A stretch of DNA of 8,205 nucleotides from Elusimicrobiota bacterium (GTDB lineage Bacteria; Elusimicrobiota; Elusimicrobia; UBA1565; UBA9628): NCBI GenBank assembly GCA_016194625.1, contig JACQBB010000039.1, forward strand, positions 1 through 8,205, in the 5' to 3' direction. The translations under genes were made by a program, and so were the position numbers. Numbering within the stretch: position 1 is the stretch's first letter; every line of letters starts with the position of its first letter. This document shows positions 1-6,527 of this stretch, in pieces. The notes beneath the pieces were generated by a model. That model saw only the letters and a program-made list of their open reading frames with translations. It was not told where the DNA came from and did no database searches.

Positions 1-227
1 CGCCGGCGGTGGAGGAGCAGGTTCGCGGCCTTGACCTTTGCGGCGGACCAGACGTTTCCGGACGGGATGGGGTTGGTGTCGGGCTCTTCGCAGTAGTCGC
101 AGTGCAGGTTGCAGCCGCCCAGGCGGACGAAGACCTGGCGCTCGCCGACGCGCGGGCCCTCGCCTTGCAGGGACGAGAACACCTCGAGCGTGCGGGCGCG
201 GACGGCGTCGGACAGCTTCAGCGTCAA
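1..227 (-). CDS. queE: 7-carboxy-7-deazaguanine synthase QueE (partial, C-terminus beyond left edge)
   Basis: Radical SAM enzyme that converts 6-carboxy-tetrahydropterin to 7-carboxy-7-deazaguanine, the ring-contraction step of queuosine/preQ0 synthesis in the cytoplasm. Only the first 75 residues are in the window. They show the family's opening FSSLQGEGPRVGERQVFVRL (residues 17-36), then GGC-N-L-H-C-D-Y-C, giving the CxxxCxxC iron-sulfur site at C39, C43 and C46. The start chosen is TTG at 227-225: its TTGA overlaps the queC stop, AAGGA lies 9 bases upstream (241-237), and no ATG precedes the conserved block at a sensible distance. Oddity: the residues after the third Cys are EEPDT, whereas common QueE proteins have Asp-Thr there (E. 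coli CAWCDT); the Thr has been linked to magnesium binding. Function by family is firm; the catalytic C-terminal part cannot be checked. Confidence 0.88.
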   Translation of the reverse strand, partial: MTLKLSDAVRARTLEVFSSLQGEGPRVGERQVFVRLGGCNLHCDYCEEPDTNPIPSGNVWSAAKVKAANLLLHRR

Positions 228-895
228 AGGGCGGGGTCCTTGGAGCCGGACTCGCGGAAGCCCTTGGCGCGCAGCTGGCAGGAGTCGCACTGTCCGCAAG
301 GGCGCGCGCCGCCGGCGTAGCACGACCAGGTCAGGTCCAGCGGCGCGCCGACGCGCGCGGCCATGTCCACGATGCCCTTCTTGTCCAGGTGCAGCAGAGG
401 CGCGAGGACCTTGATCGCGCCGCCTTCGGCGCCGACCTTGGTGCCCAGCTTGGCGACCTTGGAGAAGGCATCTAAGAACGGCGGGCGGCAGTCGGGGTAG
501 CCGGAGTAGTCGAGCGCGTTGGCGCCGATGACGATGGCCGAGGCGCCGAGCGCGTCGGCCAAGGAGGCGGCCAGCGCCAGGAACATCGTGTTGCGCCCGG
601 GCACGTAGGTGGACGGGATCGCCCCGGTGCCGATCTTCTCGAGAGCGATCTTCGGCAGCTTGAGTTTTTTATTCGTCAGCGACGAGCCCTTCAGCCACGG
701 CAGGGACAGCTCCACCTCGTGCAGGGGCGCGCCCGCCTTCTTGGCGACCGCGCGCGCGGCCTTCAGCTCGCGGACGTGGCGCTGGCCGTAGCGCACCGCC
801 AGCGCGACCGGGGAGTAGCCCTGCTTCTTGGCCCAGTACAGCGCCGTCGTGGAGTCGAGGCCGCCGGAGAGGAGGACGATGGCCTTCTTCTTCAT
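224..895 (-). CDS. queC: 7-cyano-7-deazaguanine synthase QueC
   Basis: ATP-dependent cytoplasmic enzyme that turns 7-carboxy-7-deazaguanine (the QueE product) and ammonia into preQ0, the precursor of queuosine. The 223-residue protein has the expected family length. It shows the PP-loop SGGLDS at residues 10-15, YGQRH at 36-40, the block VPGRNTMFLALAASLADALG, then IGANALDYSGYPDCRP, and four C-terminal zinc cysteines C192, C200, C203 and C206 (C-x7-C-x2-C-x2-C) followed by RAKGF. The ATG at 895 begins 2 bases after the stop of the exonuclease gene, with AAGG at 906-903, 7 bases upstream. The stop overlaps the queE TTG as TTGA, so QueC and QueE, which act in consecutive steps, are probably translationally coupled. 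An A-rich patch (Asn-Lys-Lys codons, complement of 665-671) stands out in otherwise GC-rich coding DNA but leaves the frame intact. Confidence 0.96.
   Translation of the reverse strand: MKKKAIVLLSGGLDSTTALYWAKKQGYSPVALAVRYGQRHVRELKAARAVAKKAGAPLHEVELSLPWLKGSSLTNKKLKLPKIALEKIGTGAIPSTYVPGRNTMFLALAASLADALGASAIVIGANALDYSGYPDCRPPFLDAFSKVAKLGTKVGAEGGAIKVLAPLLHLDKKGIVDMAARVGAPLDLTWSCYAGGARPCGQCDSCQLRAKGFRESGSKDPAL
237..241 (-). promoter_or_regulatory. Ribosome binding site deciding the queE TTG start
   Basis: AAGGA read on the minus strand, 9 bases before the TTG at 227. It lies inside the last codons of queC and supports the unusual TTG start, since no better start codon is present before the conserved QueE N-terminal block. 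Confidence 0.6.
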
Positions 896-897
896 GC

Positions 898-1680
898 TCA
901 GGCCTTCTTCTCCGGGAACTTGCCGTCGAGCGCCTCGCGCACGACGCGGACCGTGTCGGGTCCGAAGTTGCCCTTGTCCACCATCCAGCGCAGGTAGCCG
1001 GGATCCTGCTGGGCGACCTCGCGCAGGGTCTTGCCCTTGTGCTTGTTGCCGAAGGTGAAGGCGGCCTCGCCGTTCTTCCAGGCGAACTTGCCGTCGGCGT
1101 CCACGCGGCTGGGGTCCACGGCCGAGCAGAACGCCGCCAGGCCGGCCACGTCCTTGGGCAGGTCGGCGTAGTGGTCCACCTGCGCGAACAGCACCTCGAG
1201 CGCGGCGCGCACGTCGGCCTCGGCGCGGTGCGCGCCGGACAGGTCCTTCTTGCAGTAGAACTTGTAGGCCGCGGTCAGGTCGCGGCGCTCCTTGCGCTGG
1301 AAGATCGTGAACGAGTCCACCACGCGGCGGCCGTCGGCCGGCCAGTCGTAGCCCGCGCGCTTGAGCTCGTTGGTCAGCAGCGGGATGTCGTACTTGGCGG
1401 CGTTGAAGCCGGAGATGTCGGCACCGTGGAACAGGTCCAGCAGCTTGGGCGCCAGGTCCTTGATGGTCGGCTGGCCGCTCACCATCGCGTCGGTGATCTT
1501 GTGGACCGCGGTCGCCTCGGGCGGGATCGGCACGCCCGGGTCCACCAGCGAGGAGAACACCGTCTCCGTGCCGTCCGGCTCGCGGCGCAGGACGCAGACG
1601 TCGACGATGCGGTCCTGCATCACGTCGGTGCCGGTGGCTTCCAGGTCGAACACGCACAGCGGTCGGTCGAGCTTCATCAT
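898..1680 (-). CDS. DnaQ-fold DEDDh 3'-5' exonuclease with ExoX-like C-terminal module
   Basis: Predicted 3'-5' exonuclease acting on DNA or RNA ends, 260 residues. The N-terminal RNase-H-like domain (about 7-170) has all five DEDDh residues: D12 and E14 in FDLEATGTD (Exo I), D98 in GFNAAKYDIPLL (Exo II), and H151 and D156 in AHRAEADVRAA (Exo III). VHKITD at 59-64 is also typical of DnaQ/PolC-type exonucleases. The C-terminal part (about 207-235) carries FTFGNKHKGKTLREVAQQDP and YLRWMV, matching the small FGKHKGK-type domain found at the C-terminus of ExoX-like proteins and as DUF3820-type proteins. The ATG at 1680 overlaps the lipoprotein stop as ATGA and has GGAG 8 bases upstream; the second ATG, at 1677, is a less well placed alternative. 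It is not the polymerase III epsilon subunit by length alone with any certainty; repair or RNA processing are possible. Its link to the neighbouring queuosine or glycan genes is unknown. Confidence 0.9.
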   Translation of the reverse strand: MMKLDRPLCVFDLEATGTDVMQDRIVDVCVLRREPDGTETVFSSLVDPGVPIPPEATAVHKITDAMVSGQPTIKDLAPKLLDLFHGADISGFNAAKYDIPLLTNELKRAGYDWPADGRRVVDSFTIFQRKERRDLTAAYKFYCKKDLSGAHRAEADVRAALEVLFAQVDHYADLPKDVAGLAAFCSAVDPSRVDADGKFAWKNGEAAFTFGNKHKGKTLREVAQQDPGYLRWMVDKGNFGPDTVRVVREALDGKFPEKKA

Positions 1681-2228
1681 CGGGGTGGCTCCGGGGACGG
1701 CATGGTCGAAGTGGAGAGCGGGACGGACGGCGCGGCGGTGGAGACCGGCACCGTGACGGCGGCGGTGGACAGCGGGACGGACACGGTCTCCGTCGAGACC
1801 GGGACCACGACCACGGGCGCGCGGACGGTCGCGGTGGACGGGACCGGCTCCACCCAGCCGCGCGGGCGGCAGTCGTAGGAGATGTGGACGTATTTCTCGA
1901 GGACGAAGTGCTCATCGCCGCGCGCGAGCGTGGCGGAGATGTCCTCCTCGGAATATTTCGCGTCGGCGTCCATGCGCGCGTACTCGTCGAGGACGCGCGG
2001 CTCCAGGTCGCGGCCGCAGTTGCGCGCCATCAGACGGCGCGCCAGGCGCCGGCGGCTGGCGACGATGAGCGGCCAGCCCTCGGCCGAGTAGCGGACGTGC
2101 CCCCCGCCGAAATCCACGAAGCCCACTTCCTTGACCGGCCCCTTGCGCGGCTTGCGGCGCTCGACCGTCTCGGCGACGCAGGCCGAGAGGACGCACGCGG
2201 CGAGAGCGAGGAGGAGCGCGCGCCTCAC
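1677..2228 (-). CDS. Small lipoprotein with Ser/Thr/Pro nine-residue repeat tail
   Basis: Unrecognised 183-residue envelope protein. The first 17 residues are a lipoprotein signal: MRR, a hydrophobic run ALLLALAACV, and the lipobox L14-S15-A16-C17, so the mature protein should begin at C17 with a lipid anchor. A basic stretch (ERRKPRKGP, 23-31) follows, then a compact central domain of about 90 residues (35-125) with no motif I can name, containing C71 and C120, which might pair. The tail (about 127-183) is disordered-looking, made of Val, Pro, Ser and Thr, with four tandem copies of VP[VL]ST-x4. The GTG start at 2228 overlaps the upstream stop as GTGA, and GAGG lies 8 bases upstream (2240-2237). 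It sits between the glycan genes and the exonuclease, so an envelope role is likely, perhaps as a glycosylated protein, which is inference only. Confidence 0.8.
   Translation of the reverse strand: MRRALLLALAACVLSACVAETVERRKPRKGPVKEVGFVDFGGGHVRYSAEGWPLIVASRRRLARRLMARNCGRDLEPRVLDEYARMDADAKYSEEDISATLARGDEHFVLEKYVHISYDCRPRGWVEPVPSTATVRAPVVVVPVSTETVSVPLSTAAVTVPVSTAAPSVPLSTSTMPSPEPPR
1698..1805 (-). repeat. Four tandem 27-bp units coding a VP[VL]ST-x4 repeat
   Basis: Residues 142-177 of the lipoprotein fall into four consecutive nine-residue units of the form Val-Pro-(Val/Leu)-Ser-Thr followed by four variable residues; the third position alternates Val, Leu, Val, Leu. The Ser-Thr pair and the Val-Pro are present in all four. 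At DNA level the units are 27 bases and have diverged at codon third positions, so the pattern is kept at protein level. A weaker related stretch (PVPSTATVR) precedes it. Confidence 0.85.
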
Positions 2229-3580
2229 TTGAGCGGCCTCAGCTCGCCCGACGCCTCGGGCTCGGGCGCGGCGCGGCCGGACAGGCGCTCGGCGCAGCGC
2301 TTGCCGTCGAGGAGGGTCTCCTCCATGAACGAGTACTTCCAGCCCCCGTAGCGGCCGATGGACTCGACGCCCGCGGCCTCGAGGTGGCGGAAGATCGTCG
2401 TCACCGCCGGCGTGCGCGCGAAGTCGTACACCACGTAGCCCACGTCCACCGGCATCCAAGAGCGCGCGGACAGCTCGTCGGAGGATTTGAGCAGGCCGCA
2501 GTCGCGCAGGCCCTTGAGGATCGAGGCCTCCAGCGCCTTGCGGTCCACGCGCGTCCCGCCTGGCCGCGACACCTCGACGTAGAGGGAGCTGTGGCCGGCG
2601 GGCGCGACCGCCGACGAGAAGTTCGACGAGCAGCCGACGCGGTAGAACGGGTACTTCTTCTCCGGGAAGTAGACCCAGTGCTTGTCGGTGACGCCCGCGC
2701 GCGCCACGCCCAGGTTCAGGTTCCACACCGTGTTCCAGCGCAGCGCGCGGCGCGCGGCCTTCACCGCGGGCGGCAGGGGCGAGGCCAGGTCGAGGAAGCG
2801 GTTCAGCGGCAAGGTGTTGACCAGGCGCTCGTAGCGCACCTCGCCCAGACCCGCGACGACGGCGACCTTCTCGCGCAGGTCCACGGCCGTCACGCGCGCG
2901 CCGGTGCGCACCACGCCCGGCTCCAGCCGCGCGGCGAGCGCGTCGGGCAGGCTCTGGATGCCGCCGCGCACCGGGTAGCGGAAGGACGCGTTGTAGCCGA
3001 ACAGCGCGTTCCGGTCGGTCAGCGCGCCGTACAGCACCTCGGACGCCGAGGGCTTGGGCACGAAGCGTCCCTGCCACTCGGTGGTGAGCCGGGCCAGCGG
3101 CGTGCGCCACAGCTTCTCGTTGTACGGCTTCATGAAGCGGCGCGTGATCCCGTCTCCGAAGGTCGCGCGCGACCAGGAGAGGAAATCGGGGGCCTGCGGG
3201 AGCGCGCGCGGGCGATGCACCGTCTCGAGGAAGCCGGCCACGCAGTCCAGCACCGCCGCCGGCGGCAGGCCGCGCGTGTTCGCCTGGAACGGATAGCGCG
3301 TGTAGGCGCCCGACGAGAAGATCCACGCGCGCCGCTCGTGCGACGCCAGGTTGCCCTTGAGCAGGTCGAGCACCAGCGCCTGGCCGTAGGGGTCGTGCAG
3401 GTGGAGCAGGTGGCCCGTGAAGTCGAAGGTGAAGCCGCCGACGCGGCGCGAGCCGGCGGTGCCGCCGACCGTCTCCTCGGCCTCGACGACCAGGCGCGAG
3501 GCTCCCCCGAGGCGCCCGAGATGGTGCGCCGTCGAGAGGCCCGCCAGGCCCCCGCCCAGGATCAGGACGTCGGTCTTCAT
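2225..3580 (-). CDS. FAD-dependent oxidoreductase, UDP-galactopyranose mutase / protoporphyrinogen oxidase-like
   Basis: Predicted FAD flavoprotein of 451 residues, in the broad amine-oxidase/COG1232 group that includes HemY and UDP-galactopyranose mutase. The N-terminus has the Rossmann dinucleotide site VLILGGGLAGLSTAHHL (GxGxxG at G9, G11, G14), with E33 in VVEAEETVGG as the expected ribose-binding acid. Further family-like segments are RYPFQANTRGLP, FMKPYNEKLWRTPL and GGIQSLPDALAARL. The C-terminal FAD-contact segment IGRYGGWKYSFMEETLLDG (about 408-426) resembles the GRxGxWxY-SxE segment of mutase-like members. It is encoded between a WecA-like transferase and a lipoprotein, so a role in sugar or polyprenyl-linked intermediate modification is more likely than heme synthesis; the substrate is unknown. 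The ATG at 3580 overlaps the upstream stop as ATGA and has no clear Shine-Dalgarno site, so it probably depends on coupling. Confidence 0.82.
   Translation of the reverse strand: MKTDVLILGGGLAGLSTAHHLGRLGGASRLVVEAEETVGGTAGSRRVGGFTFDFTGHLLHLHDPYGQALVLDLLKGNLASHERRAWIFSSGAYTRYPFQANTRGLPPAAVLDCVAGFLETVHRPRALPQAPDFLSWSRATFGDGITRRFMKPYNEKLWRTPLARLTTEWQGRFVPKPSASEVLYGALTDRNALFGYNASFRYPVRGGIQSLPDALAARLEPGVVRTGARVTAVDLREKVAVVAGLGEVRYERLVNTLPLNRFLDLASPLPPAVKAARRALRWNTVWNLNLGVARAGVTDKHWVYFPEKKYPFYRVGCSSNFSSAVAPAGHSSLYVEVSRPGGTRVDRKALEASILKGLRDCGLLKSSDELSARSWMPVDVGYVVYDFARTPAVTTIFRHLEAAGVESIGRYGGWKYSFMEETLLDGKRCAERLSGRAAPEPEASGELRPLK
2237..2240 (-). promoter_or_regulatory. Ribosome binding site deciding the lipoprotein GTG start
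   Basis: GAGG on the minus strand, 8 bases before GTG at 2228, inside the end of the FAD-enzyme gene. It supports a start exactly at the base of the lipoprotein signal peptide. Confidence 0.5.
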
Positions 3581-4614
3581 TTCATCGAGATCAGCGACAG
3601 CCGCCGGCCGACCCAGAACACGACGGCCGCGACCAGCGCGTACAGCGCCAGCGCCGCCTTGAGCGGGTACTGCGTCGCGAGGAACGCCGTGAAGCCCATG
3701 AAGCCGGCCGCGGCGGCCGCGCCCGCGACGACCTGGAGGCGCGTCCAGCCCAGCTTCTCCAGGCGCAGCGCGAAGTGGTCCTTCGAGCCCAGGAACGGCG
3801 ACTTGCCCTGGTTGAGCCGGAGGATGCTGACGAAGAAGGTGTCGAACACCGGGATGAAGAGGATGAGGAGCGGCGCGAACACGCCCGCGTCGTTGACGTC
3901 CGAGTAGCGCGCGCCCAGCGACACGCCGGCCAGCAGGAAGCCGAGCGTCAGGCTGCCGCAGTCGCCCATGAACACCTTGTGCCGCTTCGACAGGTTCCAG
4001 GGCAGGAAGCCCAGCGCCGCGCCCGCGATGGCCGCGGCCGCGAAGTTCACGTAGTGCTCCTCGGACGGCAGGGACACGAGCAGGAAGCAGACCGCCGCGA
4101 TCATCGCCTGGCTGGCCGCCAGCCCGTCCATGATGTCGATGATGTTGAGCGAGTTCGTCACCCCGACGACCCACACCGCCGTGATGCCCGCCGCGACCCA
4201 GGACGGGTGGATGAAGCGCACGCGCAGGCCGAACAGGATCAGCAAGGCCGTCGCCAGGAACTGGACCAGGAACTTGGGCTTGTAGTCGAGCCCCTCGGGG
4301 CGCTTGAGGTCGTCGACCAGCCCGAGCAGGAACACCAGCGTCCCGCCGAACACCAGCGAGCGCAGGTTGTACAGAGTGCCGGTCGGGAAGTTCGTCGAGA
4401 AGCGCAGCAGAAGCATCGCGCCGACGAAGCCCGCCCAGATCGCGACCCCGCCGAAGATCGGCGTCGGGGTCGTGTGCGTCTTCACCGCCGAGCTGGGCGC
4501 GTCGAGCAGGCCCAGGCGCAGCGAGAGCAGGCGCACCAGCGGCGTCAGGAAGAACGAGATCGTCGCGGCGACCGCGAAGCAGGCCGCGTACAGCCCGGGC
4601 TCGAAGGTCCTCAA
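3577..4614 (-). CDS. WecA/TagO/MraY-type polyprenyl-phosphate sugar-1-phosphate transferase
   Basis: Integral membrane enzyme expected to transfer a sugar-1-phosphate (commonly N-acetylglucosamine-1-phosphate) from a UDP-sugar to undecaprenyl phosphate, starting a lipid-linked glycan. The 345 residues contain about ten hydrophobic segments and the family motifs in order: KTHTTPTPIFGGVAI (45-59), the double Asp in GLVDDLKRP (D101, D102), NSLNIIDIMDGLA (154-166, D160 and D163), FMGDCGSLTLGF (215-226, D218), and FDTFFVSILRLNQGKSPF (257-274) followed by KDHFALRL (278-285). The last segment has a single His (H280) where WecA has HIHH, so the exact sugar is uncertain. The usual length of the family is about 320-370. 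TTG at 4614 overlaps the upstream stop as TTGA; GGAGG lies only 4 bases upstream, close for a ribosome site but consistent with coupling. No ATG exists before the first membrane segment. Confidence 0.9.
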   Translation of the reverse strand: MRTFEPGLYAACFAVAATISFFLTPLVRLLSLRLGLLDAPSSAVKTHTTPTPIFGGVAIWAGFVGAMLLLRFSTNFPTGTLYNLRSLVFGGTLVFLLGLVDDLKRPEGLDYKPKFLVQFLATALLILFGLRVRFIHPSWVAAGITAVWVVGVTNSLNIIDIMDGLAASQAMIAAVCFLLVSLPSEEHYVNFAAAAIAGAALGFLPWNLSKRHKVFMGDCGSLTLGFLLAGVSLGARYSDVNDAGVFAPLLILFIPVFDTFFVSILRLNQGKSPFLGSKDHFALRLEKLGWTRLQVVAGAAAAAGFMGFTAFLATQYPLKAALALYALVAAVVFWVGRRLSLISMK

Positions 4615-6527
4615 CGGGCCTCCAGGCGCGCGAGCAGGCAGGCCGGGCCCGTGGCGACGGTGGTCAGGCGCTCGTCCATGCCCTTCCAGTTCGCCAGGCC
4701 CGCCTCGGTCATCGTTCCCAGGCTCGCGCCCAGGCGGGCCGCCTCGCGCGGGACGAACAGCAGGTGCGTGAAGCCGTCGGCGGCCAGCGCGCGCGCCAGC
4801 GCGTCGGCCGACGCCGCCTCGTTGGAACGGCGCACGTACAGGTTCGGCGCGTGCACCGTGCTGGGCCGGTGCGCGCGCGGCAGATAGTAGCCGCGCTGCT
4901 CGCCGACCACCAGCACGCGCGCGTCGGCCGGCAGGGACGCGGCGGCCGCCGCGCACGGGTAGTACTCCAGGCGGCGCGACAGGAACTCGGCGCGGTCCTC
5001 CCGCGCGAGCAGGACGGCGTCCGAGCCGAACGCGCCGTGCACGAAGACGAACAGGAACAGGTGCGACAGGATCATCACCCCGGCCGCGCCGGCGCCCAGG
5101 AGGCGCGCCGGCGTCCCCGCCTTCGCGCGCCAGTCGGCCGCGCCCGCCGCGCCGACCAGCGCCAGCGCCGGCGCCAGCGCGGTCAGGAAGCGCAGGACCA
5201 CGCCGGTGGCGAACCAGCCCGCGAAATAGAGCGCGGTGAACAGGGCGAACGCCCGGCGCTCGCCGCGGCGCCACGCCGCGAGCAGGCCCCACGCCCACAG
5301 CCACAGCGTCAGGTCCCAGCCCAGGTCGCCGAGCACGTCCATGCCGCCGCCGAAGCGCAGGGGGTTGCGGAAGAGCAGGACCGGCAGGTCGAGCAGGTCG
5401 CGCAGGACCCCGCGGCCGTGGCCGTACTCGGTGAGGACTTGGAAGTAGCCGGTCGCCAGGTCCGCGGTCCAGCCCAGCTTGGTGGCCGGGAACACCTTGT
5501 ACAGGAACGGGAAGACCGGGTTGCCGACGCACAGCGCGTTCTTGACCAGCCACGGCGCGAACAGCGCGCCCGCGACCGCCGCGAACAGGACCGCGGACTT
5601 CAGCCGGTCGCGCCAGACCAGGCGCGCGACGAGCAGCGCCGCCGAAAGGCCCGCGTAATACTTCGTCCCCAGCGCCAGCCCCGCGAACAGCGCCGACAGG
5701 ATGAGGACGCCGCGGTCGCGCCCCTCGTCCGACGCCTCGAACGCGAGCACCGAGGCCGTGACCCACAGCATCACCAGCGGCTCGACGTAGGTCGTCGAGC
5801 TCATCAGCAGGACCGCGGTGTGCGTGGCGACGAGGAGCGCGGCCCACGGGGCGGCCGGCGTGACGCGGCGGCCGAAGGTCAGCAGCCAGGCGACCGTCAG
5901 CGCCGAGGCCAGCCAGACGAGCATCTGGGCCAGCAGGTCGGAGCCCAGGCGCAGGGCGAGCGTGAACAGCATTTCCCCATTCTGCGGGAAGTGGGCGAAC
6001 ACCGTGCCCTCGGGCGCGTACAGGCGGCCGGCGCGCAGGTACTCCTGAGGAAGGGCGAGGTGGTAGACGAGCGAGTCGTACTGGTGCGGCGGGACCAGGC
6101 AGGCCCACAGCGCCGCGAGCAGGGGCAGGGAGACGGCGGCGCACAGCCACGGGCGCTGCGCCGCGCGGCGCGCTCCGTCCGCGAGCGCGGCCAGCGCGGG
6201 CCGCGCCTCGGACCAGCCGTACAGCCACAGGAGCCCGAGCAGAGTCGAGACCGCCCAGCCGCCCAACAGGCCGAGCGCGCCGAGCGCGAACATGCCCAGC
6301 GCCATCGCGCCCAGGCCGAGCGTCGCGCCGGCGACCGTGCGCTCGTCGTCGGCGAGAGCGGGGGCGAGCGCGCCGACCGCGCGGCGGCCGGCGCCGGCGG
6401 CGATCAGCGCGAGCAGCGCGAGGAGGGCCAGCGGGACCAGGCCCGTCCGCAGCGCCGGCAGGAGGCCGTCCGCGGCGACCGCCGCGGACAGAGCCGCCGT
6501 GAGGCCGGCGGCCAGGAGCCCGCTCAC
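4611..6527 (-). CDS. GT39/PMT-like multi-spanning membrane glycosyltransferase
   Basis: Large membrane protein of 638 residues, GT-C fold by appearance. Residues 1-500 hold around a dozen hydrophobic spans. The motif [18 protein letters not shown] (146-163) places D151 and H156 in the first large outer loop, as in GT39/ArnT-like enzymes that use a polyprenyl-phosphate sugar donor. Other family-like features are [12 protein letters not shown] (178-188), [10 protein letters not shown] and [10 protein letters not shown]. The last approx. 138 residues (501-638) form a soluble domain with [20 protein letters not shown] and [14 protein letters not shown], which is common at the C-terminus of such transferases. 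GTG at 6527 overlaps the GT2 stop as GTGA, with GGAG 4 bases upstream. The natural partner is the upstream GT2 enzyme, which could make its donor. The acceptor (lipid, glycan or protein) is not known; oligosaccharide ligase or polymerase roles are alternatives. Confidence 0.82.
   Translation of the reverse strand: MSGLLAAGLTAALSAAVAADGLLPALRTGLVPLALLALLALIAAGAGRRAVGALAPALADDERTVAGATLGLGAMALGMFALGALGLLGGWAVSTLLGLLWLYGWSEARPALAALADGARRAAQRPWLCAAVSLPLLAALWACLVPPHQYDSLVYHLALPQEYLRAGRLYAPEGTVFAHFPQNGEMLFTLALRLGSDLLAQMLVWLASALTVAWLLTFGRRVTPAAPWAALLVATHTAVLLMSSTTYVEPLVMLWVTASVLAFEASDEGRDRGVLILSALFAGLALGTKYYAGLSAALLVARLVWRDRLKSAVLFAAVAGALFAPWLVKNALCVGNPVFPFLYKVFPATKLGWTADLATGYFQVLTEYGHGRGVLRDLLDLPVLLFRNPLRFGGGMDVLGDLGWDLTLWLWAWGLLAAWRRGERRAFALFTALYFAGWFATGVVLRFLTALAPALALVGAAGAADWRAKAGTPARLLGAGAAGVMILSHLFLFVFVHGAFGSDAVLLAREDRAEFLSRRLEYYPCAAAAASLPADARVLVVGEQRGYYLPRAHRPSTVHAPNLYVRRSNEAASADALARALAADGFTHLLFVPREAARLGASLGTMTEAGLANWKGMDERLTTVATGPACLLARLEAR

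Noticed and set aside
664..672. A6 run in queC as a possible programmed frameshift site
   Set aside because: The zero frame reads AAA AAA preceded by T, so a minus-one slip would pair poorly, and the frame continues into all conserved QueC motifs. No alternative product is apparent.
1..895. queC and queE as part of a 7-deazaguanine DNA modification or defence system
   Set aside because: No DNA-modifying transglycosylase-like, helicase or restriction gene is visible. The pair is fully explained by queuosine/preQ0 synthesis, so this stays an open question rather than a call.
224..1915. Minus-strand frame of 563 codons running through the exonuclease gene into QueC
   Set aside because: Only the last 223 codons are QueC; the rest is an out-of-frame shadow of the exonuclease and lipoprotein genes. 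QueC starts with MKKKAIVLLSGG at 895.
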